Part shown: piece after piece, positions 43,657 through 53,151 of the stretch
How positions within the stretch are numbered: position 1 is the first letter of the stretch
Layout of the letters: each line of letters opens with the position of its first letter
Source of the DNA: Natrinema hispanicum
GTDB lineage: Archaea; Halobacteriota; Halobacteria; Halobacteriales; Natrialbaceae
Assembly: GCF_004217335.1 (NCBI RefSeq)
Contig: NZ_SHMP01000005.1
Coordinates: 372,001 to 436,000 of the forward strand
Length of the DNA: 64,000 nucleotides
Direction: 5' to 3'
Program-made: the position numbers and the translations under genes
The notes under the pieces: generated by a model
Database searches by the model: none
What the model was told of the DNA's origin: nothing
The model's input: the letters and a program-made list of their open reading frames with translations, nothing else

Positions 43657-46600
43657 ATGACACGGATCGGGATCTATACTGCGACGGAAAACGAACTCGG
43701 CTCGATCGGACAGGCCGCCGAGCGCCTCGAGGGGATCGAGCTGGTCGTCCGCTCGGAGAGCGACCTCGACGAGGAAGCCGACGTCGAGGAGTTCGTCGAG
43801 GAATTGCGCGACGCCGCGGCAGCGATTTTCTGGCTGCATGGGGCCGAAGACAGCATGCCGGGCTACGACTACGCGACGGGCGCGCTCGAAGAGGCGGGCG
43901 TCCCGCTGATCGTCAAAGCGACCGGTGACGCCTACGCCGTCGAGGACACGACGGTCTCGGCCGAGCACCGCGAGCTGGCCTACGACTACCTCGAGAAAGG
44001 CGGGACGATCAACGTCGCGAACCTGTGTCGGTTCCTCGCCGCCGAATACGAGGGCCGAGACGTCGACTACGACGAGCCCGCCGAACTCCCGACTGAGGGC
44101 GTCTATCACCCCGACCATCCGGGGATCGAGTACGAGGACCTACTCGCGACCCACGACCCGGACAAGCCGACGGTCGCGGTCTGGTTCTACGAGTCCCACT
44201 GGACCCACGAGAACACCCGGTACGTCGACGCGCAGGTCCGCGCGCTCGAGGAACAGGGGGCCAACGCCCTGCCGATCTTCTGTAATCCGGCGACCGATAC
44301 GGACGAACAGGAAGACGCCGAGTGGGTGACCGACAACTGGCTGCTAGACGATGCGGGCGAGCCGATCGTCGATGCCGTGCTCTCCTCGTTTATGTTCTCT
44401 CTCTCGATGGACGAGCGCGGCCGCAGTGCCGACGACGAGGGCAGTTCTGCAGAGGACGTCTTCCTCGACCGACTCGGCGTGCCAGTCCTGCAGACGGTCA
44501 CCACGATGCGCTCGCGGTCGCGCTACGAATCCAGCGACACGGGCGTGATGGGCTTCGAACTCGCCCTCTCGGTCGCGCTGCCGGAGTTCGACGGCAACGT
44601 GATTACGCACCCGATTTCCGGCAAGGAGCGCACCGACGACGAGGCCGGTATCGGCTCCGCGCCGAAACACCACTTCCCGATCGACGACCGGATCGACCAC
44701 GCGACGCGGCTGGCGGTCAACTGGGCCGAACTGCGACACACCCCCAACGAGGACAAGCAGGTCGCCGTCGTCCTCCACAACTACCCGCCAAGTGATGACG
44801 GAATCGGGACCGCGTTCGGTCTCGACAGTCCCGAATCGACCGTCAATCTGCTCGAGGAACTCGAGGCTCGCGGCTACGACCTCGGCGACGACATGCCCGA
44901 GGACGGCCAGACGCTCGTCGAGAAACTGACCGCCCAGCTCACGCTCGAGGATCGGTGGGTTGCACCGGAAGACGTCCGTGACCTCTCGGTCGACGTGGTT
45001 TCGCCGGACACCTACGCGGACTGGTTCTCCAACGCCGACGAGCGCTTCCAGGAGAACATCATCGAAGAGTGGGGCGAGGTCCCCGACCGCCCGTTCGCGA
45101 TCCCCGGCGTCGAGTTCGGCAACGTGCTCGTCACCGTCCAGCCGCCACGCGGGTTCGGAATGGACTCCTCGAAGGTCTACCACGATTCGGATCTCCAGCC
45201 GCCACACGACTACTATGCGTTCTACGGCTGGCTGCGAAACACGTTCGAGACCGACGCAGTCGTCCACCTTGGGACCCACGGCAGCCTCGAGTGGCTCCCC
45301 GGCAAGACGGTCGGCCTGAACGGCGAGAGCGCGCCGGACCAATTGATCGACGACATTCCGAACGTCTACCCGTACATCGTCAACAACCCCGGCGAGGGGA
45401 CCCAGGCCAAACGCCGCTCGTATGCTGCGATCGTCGACTACCTCACGCCAGTCATGCGCAACGCTGGCACGTACGACGAGCTATCCGAACTCGAGGAACT
45501 GGCCAACCAGTATCGGGAAGCCGGAATGGAAGACGCCCGCGCCGACGATGGCGAGCACCTCGAGACGCTGATCCGCGAGAAAGTCGACGAACTCGATCTC
45601 GCAGTCGAGCTGGGCATTACGGGCACGATCGACGAAAAGGCAGACGTTCGCGGGCCCGACGAGGCCGGGTCGACGCTCGCGGAAGGCGACGTCGCAGGTG
45701 ACGATCTCGCGATCGACGACCTCGTCGAACGCGTCCACGAGTACCTCACCGACGTGAAGACGACCCAGATCCGACTGGGGCTACACACCATGTCCGAGCC
45801 GCCGGAAGGCGAGCGCCTCGTGGAGTATCTCGTCGCGCTCACGCGTCTCGAGAACCCCGGTGCGCCGAGCCTGCGCGAGAGCGTGGCCGGCGCGCTCGGC
45901 GTCGACTACGAGACGATGCTCGACTCGCCAGGAACCTACGACGACGACCTCGGGATGACCTACGCCGAGGCCGCCGACATCGTCTACGAGACCAGCGTCG
46001 ACCTGATCGAGACGCTGGCCGCACACGACTTCGACGTCCCCGTGTCCGAACTCGAGGGCGGGCCGGACGATGAGGTTAACATCAACCTCATGATCGTCGA
46101 CCTCGAGACGATCGGCGACGCGAAGGCCAAACCGGGCGCTCACGACGACCTCCGGGAAGCGCTCGCGTACATCTGTGAGGAGGCCCAGCCCCGCGTGCAG
46201 GGTGCCGAAGACGAGATTCCCCGCACCGCGGACGCTCTCTCGGGCGAGTACGTGCCGCCGGGTGGGTCGGGCGCACCGACCCGCGGTGGTGTCGACCTGC
46301 TGCCCACGGCCCGCAATTTCTACACGCTCGACCCGCGCAAGGTGCCCGCGAAAGCTGCCTGGCAGGTCGGCAAAGAGGTCGCCGAAGGCGTCCTCGAGCG
46401 CCACCACGCCGAAAACGACGAGTATCCCGAGGAGATCGGCGTGGTCGCCTGGGGAACTCCGACCGTGCGCACGCGTGGCGAGACGATCGCCCAGGTGCTC
46501 GCGATGATGGGCGTCGAACCGCAGTGGACCGACGCCGGCCGGATCGACGACGTCGAGCCGATCCCGCTCGAGGACCTCGACCGGCCACGAATCGACGTGA

Positions 46601-47547
46601 CGACGCGCGTCTCCGGGCTGTTCCGCGACGCGTTCCCCGCAGCGGCGGGCGTCATCCACGACGCCGTTGACGCGGTCGTCGACCTCGACGAGCCTCACGA
46701 GATGAACTTCGTGAAAAAGCACGTCGAGGAAGAGCAAGCCGAACTCGAGGACGAGGACGGCCTCGACGAGAAAGAAGCCCGCAAAGCGGCTAAACACCGC
46801 GTCTTCACGACCACGCCCGGCGGCTACGGTGCCGGGACGAACAAGGCCGTCGACGAGGGCAACTGGGACGACCGCGGCGACCTCGCTTCCGTCTACGTCC
46901 AGTGGGGCGGCTACGCGATGGGCTCGCGCGGCCGCGTCTCGGACGCTCACGACGCCTTCGAGCGCCGCCTCTCGAGCGTCGACGCCACCGTCAAACTCGA
47001 GGACACGATGGAACAGGACGAGTTCGACTCCTCGGACTGGTATGCCTTCCACGGCGGCTTCATCTCCGCTGTCTCCGAGATCTCGGGCGAGGAACCGGCC
47101 TCCTACGTCGGGGACTCCTCGGACCCGGACAACGTCGATGTCTACACCAACGAGGAGAAGGTCCGAAAGGCCATGCGCTCGCGCGTGCTCAACCCTGACT
47201 GGCTCGAGTCCATGGAAGAACACGGCTACAAAGGGGCGGGCGACCTCTCGACGACAGTCGACGTGACGCTGGGCTGGGACGCCACCACCGGCGTCGTCTC
47301 GGACACCCTCTGGGAGGAGGTCGCCGAGAAGTTCGCCTTCGACGAGGACCGACAGGAGTGGATGCGCGACGTCAACCCGTGGGCGCTCGAGTCCATCACG
47401 GACACCTTACTCGAGGCCATCGAGCGCGACCTCTGGGATGCCGACGACGAGACGATCGACCGACTTCGCGATCTCAATCTCGAGGTCGAAGGCGATCTCG
47501 AGGCACAGACGACCAACGAGGCAGTGGGGGTGACGAACGATGACTGA
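43657..47547 (+). CDS. cobN: Cobaltochelatase subunit CobN
   Basis: A 1296-residue large chelatase subunit that binds the corrin substrate and cobalt. It has the family-typical blocks: the N-terminal Rossmann-like part (GIYTATENELGSI), then FGNVLVTVQPPRGF, GTHGSLEWLPGK, a late HHAENDEYPEEIGVVAWGTPTVRTRG, and GGYGAGTNKAVDEGNW near residue 1060. Length is in the usual range. It overlaps cbiC by eight bases, so both are on one message with cbiE. In haloarchaea it works with the ChlI/ChlD-like protein encoded divergently. Confidence 0.93.
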   Translation: MTRIGIYTATENELGSIGQAAERLEGIELVVRSESDLDEEADVEEFVEELRDAAAAIFWLHGAEDSMPGYDYATGALEEAGVPLIVKATGDAYAVEDTTVSAEHRELAYDYLEKGGTINVANLCRFLAAEYEGRDVDYDEPAELPTEGVYHPDHPGIEYEDLLATHDPDKPTVAVWFYESHWTHENTRYVDAQVRALEEQGANALPIFCNPATDTDEQEDAEWVTDNWLLDDAGEPIVDAVLSSFMFSLSMDERGRSADDEGSSAEDVFLDRLGVPVLQTVTTMRSRSRYESSDTGVMGFELALSVALPEFDGNVITHPISGKERTDDEAGIGSAPKHHFPIDDRIDHATRLAVNWAELRHTPNEDKQVAVVLHNYPPSDDGIGTAFGLDSPESTVNLLEELEARGYDLGDDMPEDGQTLVEKLTAQLTLEDRWVAPEDVRDLSVDVVSPDTYADWFSNADERFQENIIEEWGEVPDRPFAIPGVEFGNVLVTVQPPRGFGMDSSKVYHDSDLQPPHDYYAFYGWLRNTFETDAVVHLGTHGSLEWLPGKTVGLNGESAPDQLIDDIPNVYPYIVNNPGEGTQAKRRSYAAIVDYLTPVMRNAGTYDELSELEELANQYREAGMEDARADDGEHLETLIREKVDELDLAVELGITGTIDEKADVRGPDEAGSTLAEGDVAGDDLAIDDLVERVHEYLTDVKTTQIRLGLHTMSEPPEGERLVEYLVALTRLENPGAPSLRESVAGALGVDYETMLDSPGTYDDDLGMTYAEAADIVYETSVDLIETLAAHDFDVPVSELEGGPDDEVNINLMIVDLETIGDAKAKPGAHDDLREALAYICEEAQPRVQGAEDEIPRTADALSGEYVPPGGSGAPTRGGVDLLPTARNFYTLDPRKVPAKAAWQVGKEVAEGVLERHHAENDEYPEEIGVVAWGTPTVRTRGETIAQVLAMMGVEPQWTDAGRIDDVEPIPLEDLDRPRIDVTTRVSGLFRDAFPAAAGVIHDAVDAVVDLDEPHEMNFVKKHVEEEQAELEDEDGLDEKEARKAAKHRVFTTTPGGYGAGTNKAVDEGNWDDRGDLASVYVQWGGYAMGSRGRVSDAHDAFERRLSSVDATVKLEDTMEQDEFDSSDWYAFHGGFISAVSEISGEEPASYVGDSSDPDNVDVYTNEEKVRKAMRSRVLNPDWLESMEEHGYKGAGDLSTTVDVTLGWDATTGVVSDTLWEEVAEKFAFDEDRQEWMRDVNPWALESITDTLLEAIERDLWDADDETIDRLRDLNLEVEGDLEAQTTNEAVGVTNDD

Positions 47548-48289
47548 CGGACAACAAGAATTCGAGAAGGAGTACGCCGACCTGGGCGCAACGACGCAGA
47601 ACGCGATGGACATTGCAGAGACGAGCATGGACATCGTCCGGCAGTTCGTGCCGGACAAGACGCTGGCCGACCGGGTTCGACAGAAGTCGGTCCACTCGAT
47701 GGGCGACATCGAGTTTCAGCATCTGATCGAGTTCACCGGCAGTGACGACCTCGGCGACGACGAAGACGCCCCGGTCCGTGCCGGCGCGCAGGCAGTGCTC
47801 GAGGAGGCGACCATCGTCACCGACATCACGATGTCGAAAGCCGGGATCACCGGCCGCGGCCACAATTGCGAGAAGCGCAAGGCGATCGGCAACGGCGCGG
47901 AGCTAGCAAAGGAAACGGGGATGACCCGGACCGCCGCGTCGGTGCTCGAACTCGACAAACAGGGCGTCTACGACGGCGCGATCGCGACGATCGGCAACGC
48001 GCCGACGGCTGCCTTCGCGCTAGCCGACTGCATCGAGAACGGAACCCGACCGGCCGCCATCGTCGCGACGCCGGTCGGCTTCGTCAAGGCAGAGGAGAGC
48101 CGCCAGCGCATCCGCGAAGTCAGCGAGGAATACGACGTGCCGGCGATTACGAACGTCGGTCGCCGCGGCGGCAGCGGACTCGCCGCCGCGCTGACGAACG
48201 AACTGATCCACGTCGCGAAAGACGTGCGAACAGACGACCTCGAGCTGAACCTGACGGCTGCCCAACGGGCATCGCAGGAGGACGAATGA
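47540..48289 (+). CDS. cbiC: Precorrin-8X / cobalt-precorrin-8 methylmutase
   Basis: A 249-residue enzyme that moves the methyl group from C11 to C12, giving (cobyrinate) hydrogenobyrinate. The catalytic His is in KSVHSMGD (His52), with ITGRGHNCEKRKAIGNG and GNAPTAAFAL as further substrate-site motifs. It lies between cobN (8-base overlap) and cbiE (4-base overlap), so it is translationally coupled in a corrin operon. A 40-residue N-terminal extension before the catalytic core is longer than in many bacterial homologues. Confidence 0.92.
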   Translation: MTDGQQEFEKEYADLGATTQNAMDIAETSMDIVRQFVPDKTLADRVRQKSVHSMGDIEFQHLIEFTGSDDLGDDEDAPVRAGAQAVLEEATIVTDITMSKAGITGRGHNCEKRKAIGNGAELAKETGMTRTAASVLELDKQGVYDGAIATIGNAPTAAFALADCIENGTRPAAIVATPVGFVKAEESRQRIREVSEEYDVPAITNVGRRGGSGLAAALTNELIHVAKDVRTDDLELNLTAAQRASQEDE

Positions 48290-49077
48290 GCGACGAGTAC
48301 GACCTCGATTCGGGGCCGGACCCGGCGACGTTCGCGGCCGCAACACCGGAGCCGGATATCGATGAAGAGACTGACGACCCGGTCTACGCCGTCGGCGTCG
48401 GCCCGGGGAACCAGGAGTATCTCACCCCGCGGGGCGAACGCGCGATCCGCGAGGCCGACGTCGTCGTCGGCTTCACGACGGTCGTGGAGTTCGTCGAAGA
48501 CCTAACCGACGCCGACCTGCTAACCTGCGGGTACAAAGACGAAGCCGAAGCACTCGAGGCGTTCGGCGAGCGCGTCGCCGCCGGCGAGTCGGGTACTGCG
48601 GTCGCGATGGGCGATCCGAACCACTCTGGGTATCAGTTCGTCGGCAAAGTGCAAGACGCCGTAGAACACGAAGACCCGGATATTCCGGTTCGCGTGGTTC
48701 CGGGCATTTCGGCGATCCAGATGGCCGCCAGCCGCGCCCGGACCCCGATGGAGGACACCGAGTTCGTCACGCTGCACAAAAGCGGCGATCTCGAGGCCGA
48801 CATGGATCGGCTCGTCGCTGCCGTCACGGACGACGAGCGGCATCTGCTCACGCTGCCACGGCCCTACGACCGAATGCCCGGCGACATCGCCGCCACCTTA
48901 CTCGAGGCGGGTGCCGACCCCGATCTCGAGGCGCTGGTACTCGAGAAGCTGACTCACGACGAGGAGGAGATCCACCGGTTTACGCTCGGCGAGCTGTCGG
49001 AACACGCTGGCGGGAGCGGCAAAGACGATACGCCGTTTTCCGATCTGGTCGTGCTCGCGGTTCGACAGCCGGTGTAG
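48286..49077 (+). CDS. cbiE: Cobalt-precorrin-7 (C5)-methyltransferase-like SAM enzyme
   Basis: A 263-residue tetrapyrrole methylase. The first 35 residues are an acidic extension. The fold starts at VYAVGVGPGNQEYLTPRGERAI, followed by VAMGDPNHSG and VVPGISAIQMAASR, and late PRPYDRMPGDIAATLLEAG. This pattern suggests CbiE, which methylates C5 of the corrin ring. CbiE versus another corrin methylase cannot be settled without alignment. The ATG at 48286 is chosen because it overlaps the cbiC stop (ATGA). Confidence 0.85.
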   Translation: MSDEYDLDSGPDPATFAAATPEPDIDEETDDPVYAVGVGPGNQEYLTPRGERAIREADVVVGFTTVVEFVEDLTDADLLTCGYKDEAEALEAFGERVAAGESGTAVAMGDPNHSGYQFVGKVQDAVEHEDPDIPVRVVPGISAIQMAASRARTPMEDTEFVTLHKSGDLEADMDRLVAAVTDDERHLLTLPRPYDRMPGDIAATLLEAGADPDLEALVLEKLTHDEEEIHRFTLGELSEHAGGSGKDDTPFSDLVVLAVRQPV

Positions 49078-49384
49078 TCGCCGCTGTCGGAGCGGGTCGT
49101 ATCAGCAGTTTTCTCCGGTGGTCGACGAAAAGCGGGACAGATCCCACAGGGATCGCAGCGCGAACGTACGCGACGGACCCGACACTCACCGCCCCAGTGT
49201 ATCGGAGGTGTTTTATGATGGCCCAAGAGAGGTGCGGGTAGACGGCACGGTCAGACAGTTACCTTTCAGCGCCCGTGGTTTCCACGTGCGTTCACCTGCT
49301 GACCTACCCCGTCTTTCCAACACCCACGAGCGGTTGCTATTCCGGTCGCTACCCGATACTGAGACGCTAGTCAGAGACACACGC
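49078..49384. other. 307-base intergenic gap
   Basis: The gap lies between cbiE and the convergent SRPBCC gene. No RNA structure, cobalamin-riboswitch-like core or gene can be supported. A short T-run (49211-49214) might end cbiE transcription. Confidence 0.4.
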
Positions 49385-49807
49385 CTATTGCACAGCCGCG
49401 GCTTCGTCCTCGAGCAACGCCTCGAGGTTCTCCAAGGCTCGGAGGCTGACCGGCGTGTACCCTGCCTGATGGAGGGGGAGTTCGAATGCGACCCGGCAGC
49501 GCTCGTCACTGAGTTCGTCGACGCGGTGGCCGGCGGCCGGAATCCCGGTGACGCGCCAAGTCCATCGTCGCTCCGTACAGCCGGTAATCTCGAAGGGGAC
49601 CCAGACGCCGGGCAGCCTGACCCGGCCGGTCGTTCCTGTTTGGATTCGCCGGTCGGTCGACTCGACGCCGTGAACGATCGGTGACCAATCTGGCCACGTC
49701 GTCGTATCGATGAGGGCATCCCACGCGTCCGCTGCGGGGACGGATAGAACGTGCGAGACCTCGAGCCGTCGGCCGTCCGGCGTTCGCGTGGTCCGAACTC
49801 GAGTCAT
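49385..49807 (-). CDS. SRPBCC-family (polyketide cyclase/START-like) protein
   Basis: A 140-residue protein of the Bet v 1-like helix-grip fold. It shows VSHVLSVPAADAWDALIDTTTWPDWSPI, the typical N-terminal strand and WxxW motif, then the GRVRLPGVWVPFEITGC and WRVTGIPAAGHRV strands and a C-terminal helix (LRALENLEALLEDEA). Such proteins bind hydrophobic ligands; the specific ligand is unknown. The ATG at 49807 is used because upstream residues are not conserved-looking. It is convergent with cbiE. Confidence 0.85.
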   Translation of the reverse strand: MTRVRTTRTPDGRRLEVSHVLSVPAADAWDALIDTTTWPDWSPIVHGVESTDRRIQTGTTGRVRLPGVWVPFEITGCTERRWTWRVTGIPAAGHRVDELSDERCRVAFELPLHQAGYTPVSLRALENLEALLEDEAAAVQ

Positions 49808-50014
49808 AGACGCTTCTACGTGGCCCGTCCCTATGTGGATTGCTCCGATCGAGACTATCACCCGTTACCAGTACACTCGCAGGACGGTCACGGTCGGCCG
49901 GCACTGACTGACAGCAGACCGTCTGTAAGGAGGACGGCAGCTTCGTCGCCATCGTGGACCTGTTAGGATAGGTGATGTTAAACACTTAGTTCCTCTAGGG
50001 GTGCGTAGCTACTA

Positions 50015-51856
50015 ATGAGTAATTCGGACCCTCCCGATCAGATGCGACCCGATCGCGACCCTCCCGAGCACGAGCAGGTCCGTGAAGCAGTCGAACGCTC
50101 CAGAAGTGGTGCACCGGCGGTCGGTGCGGTTGTCCGCGATCGCTTTTCGTCCGACGAGATCTTCCAGCGGATCGTCGCCGCAGCAGACGAGGAGATCACA
50201 TCGGGAAGTCGCGAACTGTTCTTCAGCGCCCTCGCCGCGGGCTTTGCGATCACGATTACGTTCTTACTGTATGCATCGCTGACGGCGTCGACCAACGGGC
50301 ATCCGATCTTGAGCAAACTGCTGTATCCGCTCGGCTTTATCTACATCATCATCGGCGGCTACCAGCTCTACACCGAGAACACGCTGCCGCCGGTCGCGCT
50401 GACGTTAGAACGGCTCGCGAGCATTCCCGCATTGCTGCGCCACTGGTCGATCGTCCTCGCGGGCAACTTCGCGGGCGGTGCCCTCGGCGCGGTCGCACTG
50501 TCGTGGGGCGGCGTCTTCGATGAGCCGGCGGCCACCGCGGCGATGGAACTGGCCGAGAAGGGCGTCGCGACGCCGTGGTGGTCGCTGTTCACCAAGGCGG
50601 CGTTCGCGGGCCTGATCGTCGCCGGCGTCGTCTGGATCGTCTATGCCTCTCAGGACACCATCTCACGGCTTGTCGTCGTCTACATGGCCTTCCTCGCGAT
50701 CCCGCTTGGCAACCTGTTTCACGTCGTCGTCTCCTTTACCGAGATGGTCTATATGGTGCTGGCCGGCGAACTCGCCCTCGTCGTCGGCGTGACCGAGTTC
50801 GTCCTCCCGGTCTTGCTCGGCAACACCATCGGCGGCATCGTGCTGGTCACCGTCGTCAACTACTTCCAGACTAGCGAACGCCGTCTCGAGTCAGCCCGGT
50901 TTGAGGGTGCCGATCGCCAGCTCTCGATCCGGGAGTGGCTGCTCGGAAGCCGCGCGGGCCGGTCGTACGTCCCGTTGATCGACACTGCCGAAACCCACGG
51001 GACCGGCAACGGTGACTATCGCGTGGTCGTCCCGATCGCGAATCCGCGAACCGAGTCGACGATCGTCGACCTCGCCTGTACCCTTGCCAGTAGCCACGAG
51101 AACGCGACGGTTCACGCCGTCCACATCGTTCAGATGCCGGGTCGCGCCTCGATGCGCTACGGGGCTGGACAGACCGACCGGATCGTCTCCGAATCCGAAC
51201 AGCGAATGGAAACCGTCCGACAGCGGGCGCGATCCTACGACGTCGACTACGAGACGTCGACCGTCGTCTCCCACCGCTCGTTCGAGGACATCCTCCACAC
51301 CGCGGAACGCGAACGCGCCGACCTCGTGGTCCTCGGCTGGGGTGACGACCGCCCGTGGGGCGAGGGTCGTGCCGAAGGCCGGATCGACGAACTAACCAGC
51401 AACCTCCCCAGTGACTTCCTCATCCTCAAGGATCGGGATCTGGACACCTCGCGTGTCCTCCTCCCGACCGCTGGCGGTCCAGATTCGGATCTGAGTGCCG
51501 AGGTCGCGCGGACGCTTCGCGACCACGCCGACGCGGAGATCACGCTCCAGCACGTCGTCGCCAGCCCGGACGACCGCGAGCGCGGCGAACAGTTCCTCAC
51601 CGAGTGGGCCACAGAACGCGACCTCGAGGACGCCGACCTCGTCGTCGACGATTCCGGCAACGTCGAACGGGCAATCTGTCGACAGGCAGAGGATCACTCA
51701 CTCATCCTCATCGGCGCGACCGAGGAGGGCGTGATCTCGCGGCTGATGACCGACTCGCTGCACATGGACGTCGTCAACGAGGTTGAGAGCTCAGTGCTGC
51801 TCGCCGAGCGACCGGGCGGCCGCACCGTGTTCCAACGGCTGTTCGGTCACTGGTAG
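50015..51856 (+). CDS. Formate/nitrite-type transporter fused to two universal-stress domains
   Basis: A 613-residue membrane protein with a modular layout. A soluble acidic N-terminus (1-65) is followed by a FNT channel domain (about 66-285) with six helices and the family's short broken-helix motifs. Two Usp-type domains complete it (about 330-460 and about 470-600). The Usp segments start YRVVVPIANPRTESTIVDLA and RVLLPTAGGPDSDLSAEVA, and the second ends GATEEGVISRLMTDSLHMDVV, matching the Usp nucleotide-site region. It probably passes formate, nitrite or hydrosulfide and is gated by cellular energy state; this is inferred. Confidence 0.85.
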   Translation: MSNSDPPDQMRPDRDPPEHEQVREAVERSRSGAPAVGAVVRDRFSSDEIFQRIVAAADEEITSGSRELFFSALAAGFAITITFLLYASLTASTNGHPILSKLLYPLGFIYIIIGGYQLYTENTLPPVALTLERLASIPALLRHWSIVLAGNFAGGALGAVALSWGGVFDEPAATAAMELAEKGVATPWWSLFTKAAFAGLIVAGVVWIVYASQDTISRLVVVYMAFLAIPLGNLFHVVVSFTEMVYMVLAGELALVVGVTEFVLPVLLGNTIGGIVLVTVVNYFQTSERRLESARFEGADRQLSIREWLLGSRAGRSYVPLIDTAETHGTGNGDYRVVVPIANPRTESTIVDLACTLASSHENATVHAVHIVQMPGRASMRYGAGQTDRIVSESEQRMETVRQRARSYDVDYETSTVVSHRSFEDILHTAERERADLVVLGWGDDRPWGEGRAEGRIDELTSNLPSDFLILKDRDLDTSRVLLPTAGGPDSDLSAEVARTLRDHADAEITLQHVVASPDDRERGEQFLTEWATERDLEDADLVVDDSGNVERAICRQAEDHSLILIGATEEGVISRLMTDSLHMDVVNEVESSVLLAERPGGRTVFQRLFGHW

Positions 51857-51945
51857 CGTAGTCAGACGTCTCATCACCGCTTTCGCGTTCAAAAAACGGG
51901 CACGGCATCCGGGCGTTGGTGACCGATCTCCCGATGCCGTCGCGA

Positions 51946-52041
51946 TCAGGTGCGGGTGAACACGTTCTTGATTCGCGAGACGATCCCATTGTCATCGGTA
52001 CGTTTCGTCTCCCGATTGTCGTGTTCGTCCGCCAGAGGCAC
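51946..52041 (-). CDS. Possible 31-residue leaderless small protein
   Basis: A GTG-initiated 31-codon frame whose product is charged, ending in an amphipathic-looking GIVSRIKNVFTRT tail. Its start lies about 27 bases downstream of a TTTTTTA element (52065-52071) on the minus strand, which is the leaderless spacing. It is too short for family recognition, and the frame is open further upstream without a start codon. It may be chance. Confidence 0.3.
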   Translation of the reverse strand: MPLADEHDNRETKRTDDNGIVSRIKNVFTRT

Positions 52042-52145
52042 ACGATCGTACGATTCCGCCCAACTAAAAAATGACGGGGGAGTCGATAGCTGCTGTCGAT
52101 TGCCACACCACGTACTGTTTTTTCGGCCGTCCGCATACGACCGAT

Positions 52146-53120
52146 ATGGAGTATACGACCCTCGGCTCGACCGGGATGGAAGTCAGTCGCATCTGTCTGG
52201 GCTGTATGAGCTTCGGCTCGAGCGACTGGCGCGAGTGGGTCTTAGAGGAGGAAAAGAGCACGGAAATTATCGACCGGGCGATCGACCTGGGAATCAACTT
52301 CTTCGATACCGCGAACATGTACTCGAACGGTGAGTCAGAGCGGATCCTGGGCGACGCTCTCGAGGGCTACCGCGAGGAGTCGGTCGTCGCCACGAAGGGG
52401 TACTTCCAGATGCGCGAGGACGGCCCGAACTCGGGTGGCCTCTCTCGGAAGGCGATCGAACAGGAACTCGCGGCCAGCCGCGAGCGACTGGGGATGGAGA
52501 CGATCGACCTCTACCAGATCCACCGCTGGGACGACGAGACGCCGATCGAGACGACGCTGCGGGCACTCGACGACGCCGTTCGCCGCGGCCACGTCCGTTA
52601 TATCGGGGCCTCCTCGATGTGGGCCCACCAGTTCGCCGACGCGTTGCACACGAGCGACCGGCTGGGCCTCGAGCGGTTCGTCACGATGCAGAACCACTAC
52701 AACCTCGTCTACCGCGAGGAAGAACGCGAGATGCTGCCACTCTGTGCGAAAGAGAACGTCGGCGTCATTCCGTGGTCGCCACTGGCCCGTGGCTATCTCA
52801 CGCGACCCCACGAAGCGGTCGACGCGACGACCCGCGGCGAGACCGAGGAGCATCTGTACGACCACCCCTATCGCGACGGCGGTGGGCCGGAGATCAACGA
52901 GCGAGTCACCGAACTGGCCGCCGAGAAGGGCGTGACGATGGCTCAGCTCGCTCTCGCATGGTTGCTCCACAAAGACTGGGTCGACGCGCCGATCGTCGGC
53001 ACGACCAGCGTCGAACACTTAGAGCAGGCCGTCGAAGCTCTCGAGATCGACCTGTCGGCGTCGGACATGGCGTATCTCGAGGAGCCCTACGAGCCGGTGC
53101 CGGTGTCCGGTCACAGCTAA
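52146..53120 (+). CDS. Aldo/keto reductase
   Basis: A 324-residue NADP-dependent oxidoreductase of the AKR superfamily. It shows the TIM-barrel start MEYTTLGSTGMEVSRICLGCMSFG and the catalytic tetrad: Asp and Tyr in FFDTANMYSNGES, Lys in VVATKGYF, and His in IDLYQIHRWD. The NADPH-binding C-terminus is also present (VGTTSVEHLEQAVEAL). The Cys-rich GCMSFGSS segment is common in YajO-like branches. A T-rich TATA-like element near 52115-52121 lies about 28 bases before the ATG at 52146. The substrate is unknown. Confidence 0.93.
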   Translation: MEYTTLGSTGMEVSRICLGCMSFGSSDWREWVLEEEKSTEIIDRAIDLGINFFDTANMYSNGESERILGDALEGYREESVVATKGYFQMREDGPNSGGLSRKAIEQELAASRERLGMETIDLYQIHRWDDETPIETTLRALDDAVRRGHVRYIGASSMWAHQFADALHTSDRLGLERFVTMQNHYNLVYREEEREMLPLCAKENVGVIPWSPLARGYLTRPHEAVDATTRGETEEHLYDHPYRDGGGPEINERVTELAAEKGVTMAQLALAWLLHKDWVDAPIVGTTSVEHLEQAVEALEIDLSASDMAYLEEPYEPVPVSGHS

Positions 53121-53151
53121 CTCGGCGTGGGAGCCGCATCCGGGAGCGTCC

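Noticed and set aside
45781..47223. 480-codon minus-strand frame over cobN
   Set aside because: It is antisense to a complete CobN; the apparent acidic composition follows from codon bias on the coding strand.
49118..49684. 188-codon plus-strand frame with acidic composition
   Set aside because: It overlaps antisense to the SRPBCC gene, which has a recognisable fold pattern; no family matches the plus-strand frame.
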